From Pseudomonadota bacterium (lineage in GTDB: Bacteria; Pseudomonadota; Gammaproteobacteria; Steroidobacterales; Steroidobacteraceae): a stretch of DNA of 41,096 nt. The DNA lies in assembly GCA_021850555.1 (NCBI GenBank), contig JAJZLX010000355.1, positions 1 through 41,096 of the forward strand, read 5' to 3'. A program made the translations under genes and the position numbers. Shown piece after piece: positions 15,968 to 23,269 of this stretch. Positions within the stretch are counted from its first letter, which is position 1; every line of letters begins with the position of its first letter. The notes below the pieces were generated by a model. That model made no database searches. It was given only the letters and a program-made list of their open reading frames with translations, and had not been told where the DNA came from.

Positions 15968-17515
15968 TCAATCGGGCATCAGAGCCGAGAGCACACCGCC
16001 CCCGACGATGCGCTCGTACGCATCGCCGACGGTTCGCAGAAATCTCTCGCTCTGCGCCAAGTCCGGCGGAAATACGCCCGGCAGCTCGAGAAACCCCGGC
16101 AGGTCATGGCGTGCATCGCCCGTTGCGCGCCGGCCGCAGGCGATGAGCCGGGTATCCAGTGGATCGACGATCGGCGATCCGGACAGCGCCCTCGTGCGCA
16201 CGAACTGCATCCACGCGGCGATCGGCACGGCGAGCCGCCCGAGCGGGCGATGAGCTCGCAGCGCCTCGCTCATCGTCCCGAGGATGCGGATGGGCAGTTT
16301 TTTCGATCCGTCCCACGCGATCTGCGCCAGCTGGTGGCGTATCGCTGGGTTCTCGAAGCGCCGCAGGATCGAGCGGCGATAGCCGGCAAGCTCCTCCCGG
16401 TGGGTCGCGGCGAGCGTCGGCTCGATGTCCTGCGCCATCAGCCGCTCGATGAAACCGCGTAGCGCCGGGTGCGTCACCGCCTGCGCCACCGTCTCGAATC
16501 CGGCCAGCAGGCCGACGTAGGCGAGCGTTGAATGGGCGCCGTTGAGCAACCGAAGCTTGGCCCGCTCGTACGTCGCAACATCCCGGCTCAGCGTCACGCC
16601 GACCGAAGCCCAGTCCGGCTGTCCGGCGCAGTCGGTTTCCTCCACGACCCATTGCACGAACCGCTCGCGCTGGATCGGCCACGCGTCGCGCATCCCGAGC
16701 CACTGCTCGACACGCTCGCGCAGCGCGGCATCCGTCGCCGGCGTGATGCTGTCGACCATGGTCCGCGGAAAGCGCGCTTGCGCCTCGATCCATCCGGCCA
16801 GAGCGGGGTCACGACGTGCGGCGAACGCGAGCACGGCGTTGCGCAGCCTCGAGCCGTTGTCGCTGAGGTTGTCGCAGCAGATCGTCAGGCAGGGCGCCAG
16901 TCCCCGCGCGCGTCGCAGCGCAAATCCCAGCACGAGCCACCCGATCAGGCTGCGTGGTGCCTCGGGCCGGCTCAGGTCGTGGCGGATGTCTGGATGATCG
17001 AAATCCAGGCCGCCGGCGCCATCCAGGCAGTAGCCCTTCTCGGTCACCGTCATGGTGACGAGCGAGGTGTCGGGGGCGCTCAAGCGGCGACTGACGGCCG
17101 CCGGATCCTCTGAGGCCACGAGCAGCTCGCGGATTGCGCCCACCACGCTCAAGGTGGGCGCCGCATCGAGTTCCAGCAGCGTGTACAGGCCGTCCTGCGG
17201 CTGCAGCGCATCGCGTGTCCGCGAAGTTGTCAAAGACACCGCGCAGATGGCCCGGTGCGCGTCGTGCTCGAGAAGGCGATCGAAGTAGAATGCCTGGTGC
17301 GCCCGATGGAAGGCGCCGGGCCCGAAGTGCACCGTGCCGATATGCGTGCCCGCCCGGTCATAGTTGGGTCGCGGCACGCCGGCGGGCACGCGCGCCAGCG
17401 TCCGTGCGCTCAGCCCCGGGATCTTCTCCGGCTCGCTTGAATCGGCGCGCGCACGCGGAGTGTGCATCCAGCCGCCTGTCTCATCCGATCTCAAGAGCGG
17501 TGATCTCCGGGTCAT
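15968..17515 (-). CDS. uxuB: Mannitol dehydrogenase family oxidoreductase, probable fructuronate reductase
   Basis: The protein belongs to the long-chain polyol dehydrogenase family (mannitol dehydrogenase, UxuB, UxaB). The NAD-binding Rossmann motif is IGTVHFGPGAFHRAH near the N-terminus. The family catalytic region shows MVDSITPATD, followed by KLRLLNGAHSTLAY, where the lysine and asparagine of the active site lie. It diverges from uxaC, whose products are fructuronate and tagaturonate. Fructuronate reduction to mannonate (UxuB) is therefore the likely reaction, though tagaturonate or mannitol cannot be excluded by sequence reading. The start is uncertain: ATG at 17515 is used here (515 residues), with GTG at 17527 and ATG at 17467 as alternatives. 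The last would best fit the usual length of about 490. Confidence 0.82.
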   Translation of the reverse strand: MTRRSPLLRSDETGGWMHTPRARADSSEPEKIPGLSARTLARVPAGVPRPNYDRAGTHIGTVHFGPGAFHRAHQAFYFDRLLEHDAHRAICAVSLTTSRTRDALQPQDGLYTLLELDAAPTLSVVGAIRELLVASEDPAAVSRRLSAPDTSLVTMTVTEKGYCLDGAGGLDFDHPDIRHDLSRPEAPRSLIGWLVLGFALRRARGLAPCLTICCDNLSDNGSRLRNAVLAFAARRDPALAGWIEAQARFPRTMVDSITPATDAALRERVEQWLGMRDAWPIQRERFVQWVVEETDCAGQPDWASVGVTLSRDVATYERAKLRLLNGAHSTLAYVGLLAGFETVAQAVTHPALRGFIERLMAQDIEPTLAATHREELAGYRRSILRRFENPAIRHQLAQIAWDGSKKLPIRILGTMSEALRAHRPLGRLAVPIAAWMQFVRTRALSGSPIVDPLDTRLIACGRRATGDARHDLPGFLELPGVFPPDLAQSERFLRTVGDAYERIVGGGVLSALMPD

Positions 17516-17545
17516 GACGGGGCGCACGAACGACCGCGTCCTGCA

Positions 17546-17575
17546 TTGCCAGGAATGGTACCGCTACCTCATAAT
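17546..17575 (+). promoter_or_regulatory. uxaC promoter with GGTA-N4-TACC operator-like repeat in the spacer
   Basis: TTGCCA (17546-17551, five of six -35 bases) and CATAAT (17570-17575, five of six -10 bases) are 18 bp apart. Inside the spacer is an inverted repeat GGTA-CCGC-TACC (17557-17568). Its half-sites resemble the TGGTA/TACCA halves bound by GntR/FadR-family hexuronate repressors such as UxuR and ExuR. A bound repressor would block RNA polymerase directly and could act on the divergent oxidoreductase gene as well. The -10 ends 6 nt before the uxaC ATG. No regulator gene is adjacent. Confidence 0.55.
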
Positions 17576-17581
17576 CCTGTC

Positions 17582-18994
17582 ATGCCGAGGCCGCTCGTTC
17601 TGCATCCTGATCGGCTTTTCCCGTCCGACCCTACCGTACGTGCCGTGGCGCGCTCGCTTTATGCGGGAGTACGGAATCTGCCGATCGTGAGTCCGCACGG
17701 CCATACCGACCCGGCCTGGTTCGCATACGATGAGCCATTTGAGAACGCAGTGCAGTTGCTGCTTGCGCCGGACCACTACCTCTACCGCATGCTCTACAGT
17801 CAGGGCGTGCCGCTCGATCGGTTGGGTGTCGCATCCCGGCGTGGACCGCCATCGGTCGAGCCCCGTGAGGCGTGGAGGCAGTTTGCGAGCCGGTACGCCT
17901 TGTTTCGCGGTACGCCCTCGGCTCTTTGGCTCGACCAGGTGTTCGCGGACGTATTCGGTCTTACGGTGCGCCTGGAGGCCGATACCGCTGACGAATATTT
18001 CGAATCGATCGGCGCAGCGCTCCAGACCCCCGCCTTCAGGCCGCGCGCGCTCTTCGAGCGCTTCAACATCGAAGTACTGGCGACGACCGAGAGCCCGACC
18101 GACGCTCTCGAGGCTCACACGGCCATTCGACGCAGCGGCTGGCCCGGGCGAGTCATCAGCACGTACCGGCCGGATCCGGTGATCGACCCGGAACGTGAGC
18201 ATTTCCGCGCAGCGCTCGGGCAATTCGGCGCCATGACGGGCGAGGATGTCCATTCGTGGCACGGTTACCTCGCGGCGCACAGGCGCCGCCGCGCGGCTTT
18301 TGCGCTTCTCGGTACCACGGCGACCGATCACGGCCATCCCACGGCGGCCACCGCGGACCTGTCGGACCGCGAGGCGCAGAGGTTGTTCGCAAAGGTCGTC
18401 TCCGGGCGGTTCACTTGCGCCGAAGCCGAGCTCTTCCGTGCCCAGATGCTGACGGAGATGGCCAGGATGAGCATCGATGACGGCCTGGTGATGCAGATCC
18501 ATCCGGGCGCCTTCCGCAACCACAACCGCGTGCTGTTCGAAAGCCACGGCTGCGATAAGGGCGCCGACATCCCGCAGCCGACCGACTACGTTCGTGCGCT
18601 GAAGCCGCTGCTCGATCGCTTCGGCAACGATCCTCGGCTCGCGGTGATCGTCTTCACGCTGGATGAGTCGTCCTACAGCCGGGAGCTCGCGCCGCTTGCC
18701 GGTCATTACCCGGCCTTGAAGCTCGGGCCCGCCTGGTGGTTCCATGACAGTCCAGAGGGCATGCGTCGCTTCCGGGAGCGGACCACCGAGACGGCCGGTT
18801 TCTACAACACCGTGGGCTTCAATGACGACACGCGCGCCTTCCTGTCGATTCCGGCGCGCCACGATGCGGCGAGGCGCGTCGATTGCGCTTTTCTGGCGCG
18901 CCTCGTCACCGAGCACCGTCTGGCCGAGGACGAGGCTGCCGAGACCGCGCTCGACCTCGCCTACCGGCTCGCGAAGCGCGCCTATCGGCTCTGA
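17582..18994 (+). CDS. uxaC: Glucuronate (uronate) isomerase
   Basis: UxaC interconverts D-glucuronate with D-fructuronate and D-galacturonate with D-tagaturonate, the entry step of hexuronate catabolism toward KDG. The ATG at 17582 gives 470 residues, the same as E. coli UxaC, beginning MPRPLVLHPDRLFPSDP. An upstream in-frame ATG at 17546 falls in the promoter and was rejected. The amidohydrolase-like metal site HGHTDP is at 39-44. WHGYLAAHRRRR, GLVMQIHPGAFRNHN and DDTRAFLSIPARHD are family segments. The last sits near the C-terminus as expected. It pairs divergently with the UxuB-like gene. No KdgK, KdgA, mannonate dehydratase or transporter gene is in the window. Confidence 0.95.
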   Translation: MPRPLVLHPDRLFPSDPTVRAVARSLYAGVRNLPIVSPHGHTDPAWFAYDEPFENAVQLLLAPDHYLYRMLYSQGVPLDRLGVASRRGPPSVEPREAWRQFASRYALFRGTPSALWLDQVFADVFGLTVRLEADTADEYFESIGAALQTPAFRPRALFERFNIEVLATTESPTDALEAHTAIRRSGWPGRVISTYRPDPVIDPEREHFRAALGQFGAMTGEDVHSWHGYLAAHRRRRAAFALLGTTATDHGHPTAATADLSDREAQRLFAKVVSGRFTCAEAELFRAQMLTEMARMSIDDGLVMQIHPGAFRNHNRVLFESHGCDKGADIPQPTDYVRALKPLLDRFGNDPRLAVIVFTLDESSYSRELAPLAGHYPALKLGPAWWFHDSPEGMRRFRERTTETAGFYNTVGFNDDTRAFLSIPARHDAARRVDCAFLARLVTEHRLAEDEAAETALDLAYRLAKRAYRL

Positions 18995-18998
18995 GCGC

Positions 18999-19013
18999 CG
19001 CGGGCTGCCCGCG
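18999..19013. terminator. Hairpin between convergent uxaC and DUF493 gene
   Basis: CGCGGG (18999-19004) and CCCGCG (19008-19013) form a 6-bp GC stem with a 3-nt loop in the 30-bp gap between the convergent stops. On the plus strand a short T-rich stretch (TTTAT, from 19021) follows after 7 nt. It probably ends uxaC transcription and may act in both directions. Confidence 0.45.
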
Positions 19014-19024
19014 CGGACCCTTTA

Positions 19025-19288
19025 TCAGAGCAACATCATCACGCCCTCGCAGGCCTTGAGGTCGGCGGTAAGCGCCTCGACCTGCTCGCGGCTCTCGGCG
19101 AGGATGGCGTAGGAGATCGACAGGAAGTTGCCGTTGCCGCTCAATCGCTCGCTGACGCGCTCGGCCTCGAGGGCCGGCACGTGGCGCAACACGATGGCAT
19201 GCACCCGGGCGCGGAACCCGTCGGAGGGACGGCCGATCACCTTGATCGGATAGTCCACCGGGAATGTCAGCAGCGGCCCGCTCACCAC
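19025..19288 (-). CDS. ybeD: DUF493 family protein (YbeD)
   Basis: This 87-residue protein matches the YbeD/DUF493 family, small ACT-like ferredoxin-fold proteins of unknown function that are commonly encoded between dacA and lipB. Recognisable elements are FPVDYPIKVIG near the start and GNGNFLSISYAILAESREQVEAL in the centre, where the family has its conserved SxxGxYxSVTV-like strand. It starts at tandem GTG-GTG codons and overlaps the end of dat by 7 nt, so it should be translationally coupled to dat. It is the last gene of the long mreB-to-DUF493 run. The normal downstream neighbour lipB is not next here, as uxaC intervenes. Confidence 0.9.
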   Translation of the reverse strand: MVSGPLLTFPVDYPIKVIGRPSDGFRARVHAIVLRHVPALEAERVSERLSGNGNFLSISYAILAESREQVEALTADLKACEGVMMLL

Positions 19289-20154
19289 GGCTTGTCCTGA
19301 AGCTCACGCTTCCAGCGCTGGAATTCCTCGTAAACGCGGCGCCACAAGGCTCCGGGCCGACCCCCGCCCACGGGACGGCCGTCGAGGCTCGCCACCGGCT
19401 GCACCTCGCGCGTCGCGGCCGAGATCCAGATCTCCTCGGCGCCGCGCAGCTCCGTCTCGCTGACGGGAGCCGCACGCCACGGTATGCCGATGCGCGCCGC
19501 CAGCTCCTCCACCACGGTGCGGGTGGTGCTGGGAAGGATTTCCCGCGAGTTCGGCGGGGTGCGCAGCTCCCCCCCGATGACGGCGTGCACCGCGGAGGCG
19601 GAGGCGTCGGTCAGTTGGCCGTCGCGCAGCAGGATGGTCTCCGCCGCTTCGGCATCCACCGCCAGCTGGCGCAACAGCACATTGGCGAGCAGGGCGGTCG
19701 ATTTGATGTCGCAGCGGGCCCAGCGCGTGTCGGCGGCGGTCACGCAGGCGAGTCCTTTCTCCAACACCGCGGGGGAGGCCGCCGGCAGCGGGCACGAGAA
19801 GGCGAAAATGGTGCGCGGGACCTGCGGAAGCGGAGCGTGATTGCGGCCGTGCTCCGCCCCCCGGGTCACCTGCCAGTACAGGTACTGGTCGCCGCCGCCA
19901 CTGCGCTCGATGAGCGAGGAGAAGATCTCCCGCCACTGGTCTCGAGAGAGCGGGTCGCTCATGCGCAGCTCGGCAAGGCTGCGTGTCAAGCGGGCGCAGT
20001 GCGCCTCAAGGCGAAACGGCCTGCCGTCGTAGACCGGCATCACCTCGTAGACGCCGTCGCCGAACAGAAACCCCCGGTCGAGCGGCGACACGCGCGCCTC
20101 AGCGATCGGCAGATAGTCCCCGTTCAGGTAGCAGGTCGGGAATGGAGCGGCCAT
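19282..20154 (-). CDS. dat: D-amino acid aminotransferase (class IV, PLP)
   Basis: This fold-type IV PLP aminotransferase (290 residues) most resembles D-alanine/D-amino acid transaminases, which exchange D-alanine and 2-oxoglutarate for pyruvate and D-glutamate. The PLP lysine is Lys151 in RCDIKSTALLANVL. The cofactor-binding Glu172 lies in AAETILLRDG, and phosphate-binding serine/threonine residues follow (LTDASASAV; LPSTTRTVV). The N-terminal segment SPLDRGFLFGDGVYEVMPVYDG is typical of the family. Branched-chain aminotransferase or aminodeoxychorismate lyase are the main alternatives. The position between dacA, whose reaction releases D-alanine, and DUF493 supports a role in recycling D-amino acids for peptidoglycan. 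That link is inferred. Confidence 0.87.
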   Translation of the reverse strand: MAAPFPTCYLNGDYLPIAEARVSPLDRGFLFGDGVYEVMPVYDGRPFRLEAHCARLTRSLAELRMSDPLSRDQWREIFSSLIERSGGGDQYLYWQVTRGAEHGRNHAPLPQVPRTIFAFSCPLPAASPAVLEKGLACVTAADTRWARCDIKSTALLANVLLRQLAVDAEAAETILLRDGQLTDASASAVHAVIGGELRTPPNSREILPSTTRTVVEELAARIGIPWRAAPVSETELRGAEEIWISAATREVQPVASLDGRPVGGGRPGALWRRVYEEFQRWKRELQDKPW

Positions 20155-20185
20155 GTGCCCCCGTCCGCCGTGGTACCGAGCCCGG

Positions 20186-21343
20186 CTACGCGTGCAGGAA
20201 CCACAGCCGCACCGCGTCGCTCATCCGCGTGAACAGGCCCCCTTCGGGCACGGGCGCAAGCGTCACGAGCGGCACGCTCTCGAGACTGCGCCCGGCGCTG
20301 TTCGTGACGACGAGCGTGCCGACATCCGCGCCGGCGGCGATGGGCGCGACCAGAGGCCAATGGTTCCACTCGATATGCGTGCGCAGCGCATTGTGCCCGC
20401 GCAGCACGGTGAGCTCGACGGTGCGCGCCGGGCCGACCGGAGCGTAACCGGCGGCGGATTCGTAGACGCGCGGCCTGGAGAGGATCTCGCGCGCGGCCGC
20501 GACTTTCTCGTTCTTGAAGAAATTGTAGCCGTAGGTAATGAGCGCCTGGCTGTCATTGACCCGCGCGTCCCAGCTCGGCGTCTTCAGCACGACCGACACC
20601 AGACGCATTCCCTTGCGATCGGCGTAGATGATCATGCAGTAGCCGGCGGCTTTCGTGTAGCCGGTTTTCATGCCCTTCACATACGGATCGGTCCACAGCA
20701 GCGTCACGCGATTGCGCTGCGTGATGTGGTCCCAGGTGAACTTCTTGATCTTGAAGATGAAGCGGTACTGCGGGAAATCGCGGATCAAATCCATGCTGAG
20801 CTTGGCGAGATCGCGCGCGGTCGTATAGTGATCGGGAACCGGCAGGCCATCGACGTCCTCGTAGTGAGTCGAGTGCAGACCGAGGCGTCGGGCATACTCG
20901 TTCATGAGCGAGACGAAGCCCGCGCGGGTACCGCCGATCTTCTGGGCAAGAGCAACGGTGGCGTCGTTGCCCGAGTCGACGATGATGCCCTTCAGCAGAT
21001 TGAGCACCGACACCTCGGAGCCGGGGTTGACGAACATGCGCGAGCCGCCCGTGCGCCATGCGGCGGTGCTGATCGGCACGGGGGTGTCGAGCGAGAGCTG
21101 TACGCTCTTGAGCGCGGAGAAGGCGATGTACACGGCCATGAGCTTCGTCAGGCTCGCCATCGGCATCTTCTCGTCCGGGTTCTTCGCCGCGAGCACCTGG
21201 CCGGTATTGACGTCGACCAGAATGTAGGAGTGCGCGTTCAGCGGCGGCGGTGGCGGTGGAGGCACAGCCGCGCGGGCCGGGACGAGCGCAATCAGGCCGG
21301 GCAGCAGCGCCGCTATCGCGGCCAGGACGGATGGGCGGGACAT
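20186..21343 (-). CDS. dacA: D-alanyl-D-alanine carboxypeptidase, PBP5/6 type
   Basis: DacA trims the terminal D-alanine of pentapeptide stems in the periplasm and helps maintain cell shape. The ATG at 21343 has a strong GGAGGA 9 nt upstream, giving 385 residues with a signal peptide (core about 7-22, cleavage near ARA-AV). A run of seven or more prolines follows at about 28-34. The penicillin-binding motifs are intact: Ser64-x-x-Lys67 (SLTK), SGN at 124-126 and KTG at 226-228. The C-terminal PBP5_C beta domain runs from about 285, ending in an amphipathic helix (FTRMSDAVRLWFLHA) that anchors the protein to the membrane. An upstream in-frame start at 21427 would add 28 implausible residues. 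Confidence 0.96.
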   Translation of the reverse strand: MSRPSVLAAIAALLPGLIALVPARAAVPPPPPPPLNAHSYILVDVNTGQVLAAKNPDEKMPMASLTKLMAVYIAFSALKSVQLSLDTPVPISTAAWRTGGSRMFVNPGSEVSVLNLLKGIIVDSGNDATVALAQKIGGTRAGFVSLMNEYARRLGLHSTHYEDVDGLPVPDHYTTARDLAKLSMDLIRDFPQYRFIFKIKKFTWDHITQRNRVTLLWTDPYVKGMKTGYTKAAGYCMIIYADRKGMRLVSVVLKTPSWDARVNDSQALITYGYNFFKNEKVAAAREILSRPRVYESAAGYAPVGPARTVELTVLRGHNALRTHIEWNHWPLVAPIAAGADVGTLVVTNSAGRSLESVPLVTLAPVPEGGLFTRMSDAVRLWFLHA

Positions 21344-21430
21344 GTTAGAGATTCCTCCGTTGCAGATGGTGCGGCGAGTGCGCAAGGTTAAGAGTGCGCT
21401 CCCGCCGGATAGTTCTTCGCGCGGCAAGGC

Positions 21431-22228
21431 TCACGGCTTCACCAGCCAGGCGCCGGGATAGCCGAGCGCTGCGAGCCGGGCGGCGAGCCGGTCGTATTGC
21501 GGCACGCTGCCCACCGGGCCCACTCGCACCCGGTACAGCCGGCCTCCGCTCACCGCCGGGGAAAGGATGAAGGCATTCGACATCCCGGCGGCGTGCAGTC
21601 TCGCGAGGACCCGCTCGGCGTTGGCGGGCACGGCGAAGGCGCCCACCTGGACATAGAGCATCGGGGATGGATGCTCCGAGGCGCTCGTGAGCACATCGGG
21701 ATTGCCGGGCGTGATGGCCCGCACCTCGACGAGCGCGGTGCCGGTGGCGAGCATGCCGAGCTTGGCGGCGGCGACATAGGACAGATCGATGAGCCGGTGC
21801 GCCACGAACGGGCCGCGGTCGTTGACCTTCACGATGACGCTGCGGCCGTTGGCGAGATCGGTGACCCGCACGAAGGTTGGCAACGGCAGAACCTTGTTGG
21901 CGGCGGTCATGGCGTACATATTGTAGCGGTCGCCGTCGGCGGTGTACCTGCCCTCGGAGTTCGGTCCGTACCACGAAGCCACGCCGACGGCGTCATAACC
22001 GGCCGCGCTGGCCAGCACGTAATACCGCTTTCCGTCCACGTCGTAGAAGGGCGGATTGCCCCGAGGCGCGGGCGGCAGATAGCGTGGTACCGGATTCGGG
22101 ATCGAGCGCCAGTTGTCGGGCAGGGGTGGAAGGCCCGCGCCGGGGCTCGCTTCCGGGTGTCGCGTGGTGGCGCAGCCGCCCAGCAGGGCCGCGATGGCAG
22201 CCGCGCCGAGGAGCGCCGCTACCCTCAC
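21431..22228 (-). CDS. rlpA: RlpA-like lipoprotein with substituted lytic transglycosylase residues
   Basis: RlpA is an outer-membrane septal-ring lipoprotein. In Pseudomonas it cleaves glycan strands lacking stem peptides. The 265-residue precursor has a lipobox LLGGC (Cys19), a double-psi beta-barrel domain (about 80-175; GVASWYGPNSEGRYTADG, VNDRGPF) and a C-terminal SPOR domain (about 190-262; YVQVGAFA) for binding denuded glycan. At the positions of P. aeruginosa Glu120, Asp123, His131 and Asp157 (spacing 3, 8, 26) this protein has Asp100, Asn103, Asn111 and Asp137. Three of four are changed, so it may bind but not cut glycan. It starts at a GTG one base after the mltB stop (TGAGGTG), so it is coupled to a second lytic transglycosylase. 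Confidence 0.94.
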   Translation of the reverse strand: MRVAALLGAAAIAALLGGCATTRHPEASPGAGLPPLPDNWRSIPNPVPRYLPPAPRGNPPFYDVDGKRYYVLASAAGYDAVGVASWYGPNSEGRYTADGDRYNMYAMTAANKVLPLPTFVRVTDLANGRSVIVKVNDRGPFVAHRLIDLSYVAAAKLGMLATGTALVEVRAITPGNPDVLTSASEHPSPMLYVQVGAFAVPANAERVLARLHAAGMSNAFILSPAVSGGRLYRVRVGPVGSVPQYDRLAARLAALGYPGAWLVKP

Positions 22229-22229
22229 C

Positions 22230-23255
22230 TCAGCCGGCCCTGCTGGCCAATGCGGGGCGCGGCTGGCTCATTTGTCGCGCGATCGCCTGCGCCAGGTCGT
22301 TGACCGCCATGGCGTACATCGCGCTGTAGTTGTAGCTCAGGATCACCCGGAAGTTGTGGAAACCGGCGCGATAAGCGGGTCCTGTCCGCTTCTGCGCCAG
22401 CAGCAGCGCCACGGGCGTGTCGGCGGGAGCGCTACTCTCGACTCTCGCGCCCTCGGCCGCCAGGCCGCCGATCGTGCGGTCGAGCGCCAGGTCATCCGGG
22501 TCGATGCGAAAAGTCGCCTGCGGCTCGATGCTGACCGGGGCCAGGACGGGCTCTCCCGCCTGCCAACCGTGCGCATGCAGGTAGTTGGCGACGCTCGCGA
22601 AGATATCGCCCCAGTTCGTGAGCAGGTTGGGCGGGTGCCCGTTGGTGCTCACCGCGTAACGTAGACAGTTCGACGGCATGAACTGCATCGGCCCCATCGC
22701 CCCGGCGTAGGAGCCTTTGACCGTGAGCGGGTCCAGTCCGTCGCGATGCGCAAGGACCAGGAACTTCTCGAGCTCATGACCGAAATAGCTCTCGCGAGAC
22801 GGGTAGTCGAACGCCAGGGTAGAGAGCGCATCGAGCACGCGGTAGGAGCCCGTCATGCGCCCGTAGTACGTCTCGACACCGAGGATGGCCACGATGTAGC
22901 GCGGCGCGACGCCCCACTGCGCGCCAGTGCGCTCGAGCGCCTCGCGATGCTTGCGCCAGAACCGCACTCCGAGCGCGATGCGCTTGCGGGTGAGGAAGAT
23001 CCGCCTGTACTGCCACCACTTCAGCTCCTTTTCGGCGGGACGGTTCATCATGTCGATGATGTCGGGCTGCTCACGGGCCTGCTCGAGCACGCGCAGCACC
23101 CAGCGCCGGTCAAGCGCATCGCGCCGCGCGACCCGCGAGGCAAACCGGGCGAGCTGCGCATGGGAAAACGGCGCCGCGGCCGTGGCCGCGAGCGCCGCGG
23201 CCGGCTGCGCGAGGACGGCGAATGCAAGCAAAGCGGGAAGAATTGATCGAGGCAC
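22230..23255 (-). CDS. mltB: Membrane-bound/periplasmic lytic murein transglycosylase B
   Basis: MltB cleaves MurNAc-GlcNAc bonds to 1,6-anhydro-muropeptides, which feed cell-wall recycling (compare AmgK/MurU in this window). The true start is a GTG at 23255, with GAGGAG about 10 nt upstream and a signal peptide at once following (core 5-17, cleavage near ALA-AT). That gives 341 residues. A same-frame opening that extends to 24002 runs across rodA and was rejected. The SLT_2 domain shows ILGVETYYGRMTGSYRV with catalytic Glu128, YPSRESYF, and GAMGPMQFMPS at 185-195. There is no lipobox, so unlike E. coli MltB it is probably a soluble periplasmic form. It begins 14 nt after rodA. Confidence 0.95.
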   Translation of the reverse strand: MPRSILPALLAFAVLAQPAAALAATAAAPFSHAQLARFASRVARRDALDRRWVLRVLEQAREQPDIIDMMNRPAEKELKWWQYRRIFLTRKRIALGVRFWRKHREALERTGAQWGVAPRYIVAILGVETYYGRMTGSYRVLDALSTLAFDYPSRESYFGHELEKFLVLAHRDGLDPLTVKGSYAGAMGPMQFMPSNCLRYAVSTNGHPPNLLTNWGDIFASVANYLHAHGWQAGEPVLAPVSIEPQATFRIDPDDLALDRTIGGLAAEGARVESSAPADTPVALLLAQKRTGPAYRAGFHNFRVILSYNYSAMYAMAVNDLAQAIARQMSQPRPALASRAG

Positions 23256-23269
23256 GGGACAGGTGCTCC

